Source: Tautonia rosea (GTDB lineage: Bacteria; Planctomycetota; Planctomycetia; Isosphaerales; Isosphaeraceae). From it: DNA of 64,000 bases. The stretch's first letter is position 1, and each line of letters opens with the position of its first letter. The notes under the pieces were generated by a model. The model ran no database searches. It was not told where the DNA came from and was given only the letters and a program-made list of their open reading frames with translations. The translations under genes and the position numbers were made by a program. Shown in pieces: positions 16,317 through 23,593 of this stretch. The stretch lies in assembly GCF_012958305.1 (NCBI RefSeq), contig NZ_JABBYO010000007.1:310001-374000 (forward strand). The letters are read 5' to 3'.

Positions 16317-18974
16317 ATGACGTCGGAGCAGGTGGGAACCCTGGCGTTGCTCAAGCTCGGGAACGCCGACGCCGATCTCGTCTATGCGCTCGATGCTGAT
16401 GAAGTCTTCCTTGGCCGCGACCCTTCCTCGGACATTGTGCTTCGGAGCCGGATGGTTTCGCGGCGACATGCCCGAATCGTCCGGCAAGGACGTGAGTACC
16501 GCATCGAGGATCTTGCCAGCACGGGGGGGACCTGGCTGAACGGCAACCGGATCGAGCGGCCGGCTCGCCTTCGCGATGGGGATCGCATTCGGGTGGGAGA
16601 TTGCCTGATCGGGTTTTCGGCCGCCCCTGCCGACCACCCGGCTGACTGGGATGCGAGCGAGGCCACGATCCTCGGCGAACGCGATGCTTCGGGCACGGCC
16701 GAGCGCGATCTGATTGACGTCCGGGCCGAGGAAAAGCTCTCGGCAATCCTTGACATTGGCCGAGCCCTGACCGGGACGCTCGATCTTCAGGACGTGCTCG
16801 ACCGCACCCTGGAAACCCTGTTCCGCATCTTTCCCCAGGCACAACGCGGGTTTGTGTTGATGCGCGTTGACGACGAGCCGGAGCCGAGACCCCGGGCGAT
16901 GCTCGTTCGGGGCGATGCTCCTCCGGAATTTTCCTTCAGCCGAACCGTCTTCGACCATGTCGTTGGACACGGCAAAGCGGTACTCTGCACCGATGTGCTT
17001 GAGGACGCTCGGTTCTCAGGAAGTGCCAGCATTGACGACGCACAAGTCCGCACAATGATCTGCGTAGCCTTGCGCGATCATCGCAACAGGCCTGTGGGGC
17101 TCTTGCAACTCGACACGAGTGGCGCGGGCGAACGGTTCCAGCGAGAAGACCTGGATTTGCTGGCCGCTGTGGCCGGTCCGGTGGGTGTGGCGATTGACAA
17201 TGCTCGCCTTCTGAGAGAAGCGGGCCGCCGACAGCGGCGTCTGGAGTTTCTCGCCGAGGTGGGAGCGGTACTTTCGTCGTCGCTGAAACACGAAACGATG
17301 CTCAACGGGCTCGCCCGGCTCATGGTTCCGTATCTTGCTGATCTCTGCCTGATCGATTTAATGGCGGAGGACGGTACGGTTCACCGCATCGCATCGAGGC
17401 ACGCCGAGCCGAGCCGTCAGTCGCTCGCGGATCAGCTGCTTCAGGGGGGAGCCAGGCGCGAAGGCGACCGCTCCTGGTGGGTCCCGTTGGTGAACGAGGC
17501 CCGGCCCGGAGCCAAGGAGATCGACGAGTCAACGCTCCATGCGCTCTTTCCCAACCCTCAGCAGCGAGCGATTGCCGATCGTTTGAAAGTCCGTTCGCAC
17601 CTGGGGATTCCACTGGCCGTTCACGGTCGGATGCTGGGAGTTCTTTCGTTGATCGGCCTCGGAGCCCCTCGACGATACGATTCGGCCGATCGGGCGTTGG
17701 CCGAAGAAGTCGCTGTCCGGGCCGCACTGGCGATCGACCATGCCCGGATTTTTGAGGTCGCACGCGTGGCCCGCGAAGAGGCCGAATCGGCGAACCAGGC
17801 CAAGGATCGTTTTCTTGCGGTCCTGAGCCACGAGCTAAGAACACCACTGACCCCGGTGCTGGTGACGGTCTCCTCGCTGCTCGAGAGCGAACTGGATCCG
17901 AGGCTTCGATCGTTGCTCCTGATGGTCCGTCGGAATATCGAGCTGGAAGCCCGATTGATTGACGACCTGCTGGACCTGACCCGGATTTCCCGAGGAGAAC
18001 TTCGCATCGAGCGGCGACCGATCGATGCGCACGAGGTCGTTCGTCAGTCGATCGAGATCTGTAAAGAGGCCATCGCGGCCGCTCAGTTGACCCTGAGCGT
18101 CGACCTGGAGGCCGAGTCTCATCAGATTGAAGGTGATTCCGACCGGGTCCAGCAAGTTATCTGGAACCTCTTGCAAAACGCCGTCCGGTTCACCCCGTCG
18201 AATGGAACAATCACGATCCGATCTTCCAATGCTCCGGTTCCGAATGGGAAGGACGGCACCTCTTCGCTGGTGATCGAGATTCGGGACAGCGGGATCGGGA
18301 TCGAACCCGATCGGCTCGAGCGGATTTTCGAACCCTTTCAGCAAGGTAAGAATCCTCCACAGCGGCGCTCACCGGGGCTCGGGTTGGGCCTCGCGATCAG
18401 TCGATCGCTGGCCGAGGTGCATGGTGGCACCTTGATGGTTTCCAGCAACGGTCCTGGTCATGGATCGACATTCACGGTCGTGTTGCCCACGCTCGGCACT
18501 CCAGCAATCCTCGAACCGTTGTTGACCCCCGTCCCAACCTCCAATCCGTCCGCCCCGCTCCATATCCTTCTCGTGGAAGACAATCGAGACACGCTCAGCT
18601 CACTGGCCCGAGCGCTCCGAGCCAAGGGCCACCGCGTGCTGACCGCTTCGGACTGTACCGGGGCTCGGCTTGCGATTCAGAAACATCAGCCAGACCTCTT
18701 ACTCAGCGACATCGAACTGCCCGATGGTTCCGGCCTTGAACTGATGCGCGAGCTTGTTCGATCAACGCGCATTCCCGGCATTGCCATGAGCGGTTACGGC
18801 AGTGAAGAGGATATTCGGAGAAGCGTTTCGGCGGGATTCGCCGAACATTTGATTAAACCGATCACGGTGTCCAGAGTCGAGCATGCGATCCGTCGCTCGC
18901 TCCTGGCACGTGATGCCGCATCCGGGCCCGGGCCAGACCCTTCTCCAATGGGTTCGCCGTCCTCGGCTCCGTGA
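16317..18974 (+). CDS. FHA-GAF-GAF hybrid sensor histidine kinase with C-terminal receiver
   Basis: From the ATG at 16317 the product is 885 residues. The order is: an FHA domain (FLGRDPSSDIVL, SRRHARI, STGGTWLNGNRI), which binds phosphothreonine; a GAF domain after ILDIGRALTGTLDLQDVLDR; a second GAF; a HisKA domain with His505 in LSHELRTPLTP; an HATPase with QVIWNLLQNAVRF, IRDSGIGIEPD and GLGLGLAI; and a receiver with VEDN, Asp798 in LLSDIELPDG and Lys in IKPI. It is soluble, with no membrane segment, and so senses a cytoplasmic signal. An FHA domain suggests input from Ser/Thr kinases. It is divergent from the chemosensory operon and shares its intergenic region, so co-regulation is plausible. 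An upstream in-frame ATG at 16206 would add 37 unlikely residues. Confidence 0.9.
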   Translation: MTSEQVGTLALLKLGNADADLVYALDADEVFLGRDPSSDIVLRSRMVSRRHARIVRQGREYRIEDLASTGGTWLNGNRIERPARLRDGDRIRVGDCLIGFSAAPADHPADWDASEATILGERDASGTAERDLIDVRAEEKLSAILDIGRALTGTLDLQDVLDRTLETLFRIFPQAQRGFVLMRVDDEPEPRPRAMLVRGDAPPEFSFSRTVFDHVVGHGKAVLCTDVLEDARFSGSASIDDAQVRTMICVALRDHRNRPVGLLQLDTSGAGERFQREDLDLLAAVAGPVGVAIDNARLLREAGRRQRRLEFLAEVGAVLSSSLKHETMLNGLARLMVPYLADLCLIDLMAEDGTVHRIASRHAEPSRQSLADQLLQGGARREGDRSWWVPLVNEARPGAKEIDESTLHALFPNPQQRAIADRLKVRSHLGIPLAVHGRMLGVLSLIGLGAPRRYDSADRALAEEVAVRAALAIDHARIFEVARVAREEAESANQAKDRFLAVLSHELRTPLTPVLVTVSSLLESELDPRLRSLLLMVRRNIELEARLIDDLLDLTRISRGELRIERRPIDAHEVVRQSIEICKEAIAAAQLTLSVDLEAESHQIEGDSDRVQQVIWNLLQNAVRFTPSNGTITIRSSNAPVPNGKDGTSSLVIEIRDSGIGIEPDRLERIFEPFQQGKNPPQRRSPGLGLGLAISRSLAEVHGGTLMVSSNGPGHGSTFTVVLPTLGTPAILEPLLTPVPTSNPSAPLHILLVEDNRDTLSSLARALRAKGHRVLTASDCTGARLAIQKHQPDLLLSDIELPDGSGLELMRELVRSTRIPGIAMSGYGSEEDIRRSVSAGFAEHLIKPITVSRVEHAIRRSLLARDAASGPGPDPSPMGSPSSAP

Positions 18975-19097
18975 GGGATGAAGGGATTGCTGAGACTTGT
19001 CTTGCCATCTGACGAGCTCGCGACGGCTTGACTTCAGCAGCCTGGACAGGGAAAGAGCTCGGCTCCTCTCGTCTGTTTGAACGCGGAAGATATTGAA

Positions 19098-20276
19098 ATG
19101 AACGCAATTTCGGGGTCCGTGCTGGGTTTGCTTGCGATGGTTTTGCCCTTGATACCGATGGATTTTCCCGATGAGGCGCGGCCGAGGGCCCGAGACATGG
19201 GCCTTCGTCCTGGTGTCTTCCCGACCGGTCCTCACAATGCCATCACCGACGTCTCAGGCGTTCTTGTGGGTCAGGTGACACTCGTTGAGGGAGACGACGT
19301 TCGCACAGGAGTGACTGCTGTCTTGCCGCATGGAGGGAATCTGTTCGCAGAGAAAGTACCCGGTGCCGTCTTTGTCGGTAACGCATTCGGTAAGCTGGCA
19401 GGATCGACTCAGGTCGAAGAGCTGGGCACGATCGAAACCCCGATCGTTCTGACCAATACGCTCTCAGTGGGTACAGCCGTCGAGGCGGTGGTGCGTGACA
19501 CGATCCGACACCCGGACAACGTCTCGGTCCGATCAGTGAATGCGCTGGTCGGCGAAACCAACGACGGCGGATTGAACGACATCCGAACCAGCCACATCAC
19601 CATCGACCATGTGCAGCGCGCCCTTCGGGAGGCAACCGATGGACCTGTGCAAGAGGGGAGCGTCGGGGCCGGAACCGGTTGCGAGTGCTTCGGCTGGAAA
19701 GGGGGGATCGGCACCTCGTCTCGCGTGTTGCCCGATCCGTTCGGGGGCTGGCGGCTTGGTGTACTCGTTCAGGCGAATTACGGCGGCGTCCTGTCGATCG
19801 GCGGGGTGCCGGTGGGCCAGCGGCTTGGTCGTCACCCGTTCCAGGAACCCGAAGCAGAGCAGGGGGGGCGATCCGGCTCCTCGGCAGATGGCTCTTGCAT
19901 GATCATTGTGGCGACCGATGCGCCGCTCGACGCCCGCGATCTGAAACGGCTGGCTGCTCGGGCCGTGTTCGGTCTGGCCCGAACCGGGTCGTCGTTTAGT
20001 CACGGCAGCGGCGACTATGCCATTGCCTTCTCAACCGCTCCTGCACTCCGTGTGAGACCCGGCGATCGGGAGGTGCAGGTTCGTGAGGTGCTCCCCTCCG
20101 AGGGACTCTCTCCGCTTTTTCAAGCCGTGCTTGAAGCGACTGAGGAGGCCGTTTACAACGCCTTGCTCCAGGCGACCACCACGACCGGCCGGAATGGTCG
20201 AACGGTCGAGGCGATTCCGATTGAACCGCTTCGGGCTCTTTTGCGCGAACACCACGTGCTTGACGAACAGCCCTGA
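19098..20276 (+). CDS. P1 family peptidase (DmpA-type aminopeptidase), exported
   Basis: The ATG at 19098 gives a 392-residue protein beginning with a signal-like hydrophobic segment (residues 1-20); a TTG seven codons upstream is an alternative. The rest matches the DmpA/P1 N-terminal-nucleophile family. Landmarks are an early GPHNAITDVSGVLVGQVTL, KVPGAVFVGNAFGKLAG, TNTLSVGTAVEAV, VGETNDGGLNDIR and the nucleophile region ADGSCMIIVATDAPL. The Ser in DGS is the expected self-cleavage and catalytic residue. Such enzymes remove N-terminal, often D- or beta-amino acid residues from peptides. The gene stands alone before the crcB operon. A hairpin follows it at 20330-20359. Confidence 0.88.
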   Translation: MNAISGSVLGLLAMVLPLIPMDFPDEARPRARDMGLRPGVFPTGPHNAITDVSGVLVGQVTLVEGDDVRTGVTAVLPHGGNLFAEKVPGAVFVGNAFGKLAGSTQVEELGTIETPIVLTNTLSVGTAVEAVVRDTIRHPDNVSVRSVNALVGETNDGGLNDIRTSHITIDHVQRALREATDGPVQEGSVGAGTGCECFGWKGGIGTSSRVLPDPFGGWRLGVLVQANYGGVLSIGGVPVGQRLGRHPFQEPEAEQGGRSGSSADGSCMIIVATDAPLDARDLKRLAARAVFGLARTGSSFSHGSGDYAIAFSTAPALRVRPGDREVQVREVLPSEGLSPLFQAVLEATEEAVYNALLQATTTTGRNGRTVEAIPIEPLRALLREHHVLDEQP

Positions 20277-20329
20277 TTCGAGGCGGTCGTCCGGGGTCAT
20301 TGTGACGAGGACGACCCATCGACTGGGAC

Positions 20330-20359
20330 GAGGAGGGTTCTCCCAGGGTGATCCTCCTC
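20330..20359 (+). terminator. Hairpin after the P1 peptidase gene, possible terminator
   Basis: Arms GAGGAGG (20330-20336) and CCTCCTC (20353-20359) can pair perfectly over a 16-base loop, 54 bases after the peptidase stop and about 80 bases before the crcB start. There is no T-tract, so intrinsic termination is only possible, not shown. I compared the region with the fluoride (crcB) riboswitch pattern and did not find its conserved core. Confidence 0.3.
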
Positions 20360-20439
20360 TTGACGAATCCGTGGAGGGTGCGTCAGCCTTGGGCGTTCAT
20401 GCCATCCGATAACGGTCGAGTCGCAGGCGGAGTCAACCT

Positions 20440-20931
20440 GTGGAGAAGCTGATTCAGGTTGGGCTCTTGTCTCTGGGAGGTGCCTGCGGGGTCAACATGC
20501 GGTTCTGGTTCGGTCTCTGGATCTCGAGATGGTCTGGGCATCAGTTCCCCTGGGCTACGTTGCTTATCAACCTGACCGGGTCGTTTGCTATCGGCTTTCT
20601 CACGGTTATTCTCGCTCGTTGGCTGCCTCATCCAAATCATAGGATTATGCTCATAACAGGATTTATCGGAGGCTACACGACCTATTCCTCCTTCGCTTTG
20701 GAGTCGCTGATGCTCTGGGAACGAGGAGAACGACTGCAAGGGGTCCTGTACGTTGGCTCCACGGTGCTTGCCGGTTTTCTTGCCGTGATTCTGGGAGTGG
20801 CCCTGGCTCGCGGGTTGACCGTCTCGGCTCCGGAACGGGCCGCGCGAAGCGATCCACTTCCACCGAACAACGCTGTAGGAACGGACCAAGCCCCTGTTGA
20901 GATCGAAGACGATGCGAGGAAGACGTCGTGA
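20440..20931 (+). CDS. crcB: Fluoride exporter CrcB/Fluc
   Basis: Starts at GTG 20440. The 163-residue membrane protein has four membrane helices and the Fluc landmarks GGACGVNMRFWFGLWI, WATLLINLTGSFAIGF and GFIGGYTTYSSFALES. The last contains the TTYS segment that lines the fluoride pore and sodium site. Fluc proteins form dual-topology dimers exporting fluoride. The last 25 residues are extra and hydrophilic (SAPERAARSD and beyond). The stop overlaps the next start by four bases (GTGA-type overlap), and two DUF190 genes follow, a recurrent partner of crcB. I did not find a fluoride riboswitch upstream. Confidence 0.93.
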   Translation: MEKLIQVGLLSLGGACGVNMRFWFGLWISRWSGHQFPWATLLINLTGSFAIGFLTVILARWLPHPNHRIMLITGFIGGYTTYSSFALESLMLWERGERLQGVLYVGSTVLAGFLAVILGVALARGLTVSAPERAARSDPLPPNNAVGTDQAPVEIEDDARKTS

Positions 20932-21290
20932 TGCTCCCGGTCGATGCCACTTTGCTACGGCTCTACATTCACAACGACGATCGCGCCCTCGGTCGACCAC
21001 TCTACGAGGCGATTGTTGAGAAGGCCCGATCGATGGGGCTGGCCGGGGCCTCGGTCTTTCCCGCCGAGGTGGGCTTCGGCTCGGATCGCATCGTGCGCGA
21101 CTCGTTGAGCGAGTACACCTTCCTGGGTGCTCCGGTCGTGGTCGAGGTGGTGGATGTGTCGGATCGCATCGAGTTCTTTCTCGTGGAACTGGCAAAGATT
21201 ACCCGCCCTTGCGTTGCCATGTTGAAGACCCTGAATTCGGTTCGGGTCATTCGAGACGTTTCTGCGTCGCAGCAATCAGGAGCCCTCTGA
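20928..21290 (+). CDS. DUF190 protein, first copy (CrcB partner)
   Basis: The 120-residue product opens with LRLYIHNDDRALGRPLYEAI and continues with EKARSMGLAGASVFPAEVGF, then VVVEVVDVSDRIEFFLVELA. These are the DUF190 hallmarks, a PII-like ferredoxin fold often fused to or encoded beside CrcB. It starts at a GTG that overlaps the crcB stop and ends in TGATG shared with the next gene, so the three genes are translationally coupled. Its role in fluoride handling is inferred from this partnership; no ligand-binding data can be read from the sequence. Confidence 0.9.
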   Translation: MMLPVDATLLRLYIHNDDRALGRPLYEAIVEKARSMGLAGASVFPAEVGFGSDRIVRDSLSEYTFLGAPVVVEVVDVSDRIEFFLVELAKITRPCVAMLKTLNSVRVIRDVSASQQSGAL

Positions 21291-21622
21291 TGCCCCTCGA
21301 AGGCGATGCGCAACGCGTGAGCGTTTACGTTGGAAGCTCAGACACCTGGCACGGCGCCAACCTGGCGGTCGCCATCGTCGAACGCTGCCGGGCCCTGGGA
21401 ATGGCCGGGGCGACGGTCACGCGGGGGGTCATGGGCTATGGCCGGAATTCCCGAATCCACCGCGCCCACGTGCTCGGTTTCTCCCAAGATCTTCCCGAGC
21501 GGGTCGAAATCATCGACCATCCCGATCGGATCGCCACCCTGTTGCCGATTCTCGATGAAATGGTTTCCGGAGGACTGGTGATCGTCGAAGACCTGCGTGT
21601 TGTTCGAGATCACCCCCTCTGA
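21290..21622 (+). CDS. DUF190 protein, second copy
   Basis: From the ATG at 21290, which overlaps the first DUF190 stop, the product has 110 residues with the same pattern (VSVYVGSSDTWHGANLAVAI, CRALGMAGATVTRGVMGYG, ERVEIIDHPDRIATLLPILD). The N-terminal 27 residues of a longer frame belong to the overlap with the first copy. The two copies differ at most positions, so they are an old duplication that may form a heterodimer or hetero-oligomer, as PII-like proteins are usually trimers. The downstream gene is 131 bases away and probably separately expressed. Confidence 0.88.
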   Translation: MPLEGDAQRVSVYVGSSDTWHGANLAVAIVERCRALGMAGATVTRGVMGYGRNSRIHRAHVLGFSQDLPERVEIIDHPDRIATLLPILDEMVSGGLVIVEDLRVVRDHPL

Positions 21623-21752
21623 ACGAACCGGACTGAGCCAGGGATGGCGGCGATCGCCTTGCTGTGGCAAGATCGGTCAGAGATGGCTCCGCCTCGTCTC
21701 TTGCTACATCGGTTTGCCGCACGATCGGCATGCTTCGGGGAGTGACGGTTCA

Positions 21753-23282
21753 ATGTCGCGCAAGGTCGCTGTGTTTTGGCCAGGGGATTATCGGGCCAAG
21801 CCGAACGAATGGGCAACACCGCAATTCGAGGAAGCCCGCAATCGGCTCGAAGCCGCCCTGCGCAAGCTCGGTCGCGAGCCTTATTGTGTTGAGGGACCGA
21901 TCACACGCCCTCACGAGGCGATCGAACGGCTTGGGCCGATCGACGATCCGATGATCGGCCTGTTCGTTCACTGGGCCTATGCGCCTCATACGGTCGATGG
22001 GGTGGTGGGTAAAGGGAACCCGCTCCTGCTGGCCTCGAACTTCTCGGGCACCTGGCCGGGCCTGGTGGCGTTGCTCAACACGGCGGCCTCGCTGGAAAGT
22101 GTCGGCCGACATGCCTCACGGATCTGGTCCGACGCCGACGACTGGACCGCCGATTCTGTCTTTATGGATCGCCTGGCGCAGTGGTGCGAGACCGGCCGGA
22201 TTGACCACGACACCTCTGAGATCCACGACCAATGCTCTGTCTCCGAGCAGGCAAGCTCGACCTCCCGGACCGTCCTTGAACAGATCCGACGCCGACGGAT
22301 CCTCGCCCTCATGCTCGGCGACACATCGATGGGGATGATCAACGGCTATTTTGGTCCGCGTGTTCTCGCGCCGCTGGGGTTTAGCGAGCACAAGGTGGAC
22401 CAGGCATGGCTCATCGACCGCGTGAGCCTGATTGATGACCACCGTGTGGACGACGCCTTCCGATTCGTCCGCGATCGCGGTGTCACGTTCCACTGGGGGG
22501 AACCCGACGCGCTCGACTTCACTGAGGACTCGACCCGCGAGCAGCTTCGCGGTTACCTCGCGGTGCTTGATCTCGCTGCCGAGTTCCGGGCCGACTGCAT
22601 CGGCTGGCAGTATCAGCTTGGGCTCCTGAATCTGCTTCCTCCCAGCGACTTTGCCGAAGGATTGCTCAACTCTCACGCCCGTCCCGAGGGGAACGGTCAT
22701 CCCTTGATCACGGCCACCGAGGCCGATCAAGGGAGCCTCGTCCCCATGGAGTTGATGAAGCGTCTGTTGGAAGCCAAGGGACTGCCCGGCGCGGTCATGT
22801 TCCACGACGTGCGATGGGGGGCCAAGCATGAGGGGCGGTTCCTCTGGGTCCTACTCAATTCCGGTAGTTGCTCGGCCTTTGCGTTCAATCACAACGTGAA
22901 TTCCCTCGCCGGTGTGCATAGCTACCGCCAGCCGAGCGGTTATTTCCCGGTTCCCGGGGGGACGTTCGCAGGGGTGAGCCAGCCGGGGAAGATCACCTGG
23001 TCGCGGGCCTGGCTCGACCGCTTTGGCCAGCCGGTCCTCGACGTCGGTCGGGGAGAATCGGTGACCTTACCCAACGACGTCCGAGAGTCGTGGTGGCAGG
23101 GAACAACCCGTCAGTGGCCCTTCATGGCCGCCGACCTGGGGTGCTCGATGGAAACCATCATGGCGCACTACATGAGCAACCATGTCGCCGTCGCCTATGG
23201 CGACATTTTCGGTGAGCTGATTGCGCTGGGCCACGCGCTCGGTTTCCGGGTTCGCGTTCTGTCGAGCGGGTTGCCGACCTGA
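21753..23282 (+). CDS. L-fucose/L-arabinose isomerase-superfamily protein
   Basis: The start at 21753 (MSRKVAVFWPGDYR) follows a GGGGAG; the preceding in-frame residues look non-coding. The 509-residue protein has the layout of the fucose isomerase-like family: an N-terminal Rossmann-like region with VFWPGDYRAKPNEWATP, a middle region with LMLGDTSMGMINGYFGP, and a C-terminal region with GKITWSRAWLDRFGQP and HYMSNHVAVAYGD. True L-fucose isomerases convert fucose to fuculose using Mn2+. Here I recognise the superfamily, not the substrate. The metal-ligand Glu/Asp/His set was not verified. It stands alone, and a strong hairpin follows its stop. Confidence 0.75.
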   Translation: MSRKVAVFWPGDYRAKPNEWATPQFEEARNRLEAALRKLGREPYCVEGPITRPHEAIERLGPIDDPMIGLFVHWAYAPHTVDGVVGKGNPLLLASNFSGTWPGLVALLNTAASLESVGRHASRIWSDADDWTADSVFMDRLAQWCETGRIDHDTSEIHDQCSVSEQASSTSRTVLEQIRRRRILALMLGDTSMGMINGYFGPRVLAPLGFSEHKVDQAWLIDRVSLIDDHRVDDAFRFVRDRGVTFHWGEPDALDFTEDSTREQLRGYLAVLDLAAEFRADCIGWQYQLGLLNLLPPSDFAEGLLNSHARPEGNGHPLITATEADQGSLVPMELMKRLLEAKGLPGAVMFHDVRWGAKHEGRFLWVLLNSGSCSAFAFNHNVNSLAGVHSYRQPSGYFPVPGGTFAGVSQPGKITWSRAWLDRFGQPVLDVGRGESVTLPNDVRESWWQGTTRQWPFMAADLGCSMETIMAHYMSNHVAVAYGDIFGELIALGHALGFRVRVLSSGLPT

Positions 23283-23593
23283 GATCCTGCGGCTTTCCGG
23301 AACACCGGTCCGCCTCTCAACCGCCCGAGGATTCGTGACCCCTGGTGGTTGAGAGGCAACCATGCTCCTGTGGGATCCGAGCAAGACCTGCGGGCGATTC
23401 GGACCTTCCAGACACCCCGAGCCCGCCTTGATTTCTCCTTCAAGATCGATCCCAATGACGTTTCGCGTCGAATGAGAACAACGGGGAATCACCACCTCGG
23501 GTTTCCATCTCCGCGCTACGAGCGGTAAGCTGGAGAATCTCGGAGAGCAGATCGGACCATACTTCGTCAGGTCATCAGGAGGGTCCCGCGTCG
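23283..23593. other. Intergenic region with a strong inverted repeat
   Basis: This 311-base gap holds a 14-base inverted repeat (see the separate entry at 23312-23357) near its left end and the promoter region of the DUF1570 gene at its right. I see no additional gene or RNA. Confidence 0.5.
23312..23357. terminator. Long-stem hairpin after the fucose isomerase-like gene
   Basis: Arms at 23312-23325 and 23344-23357 pair over 14 bases with a single G-T wobble and an 18-base loop; the outer 11 bases of each arm match perfectly. The hairpin starts 30 bases after the stop. There is no following T-tract, so this could be a Rho-independent-like terminator, an mRNA 3' end or a dispersed palindrome. 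Confidence 0.45.

Noticed and set aside
20277-20439. Possible fluoride riboswitch upstream of crcB
   Set aside because: The region has a hairpin but I could not find the conserved GATG...CTGATG core or the matching pseudoknot; only a covariance-model search would decide.
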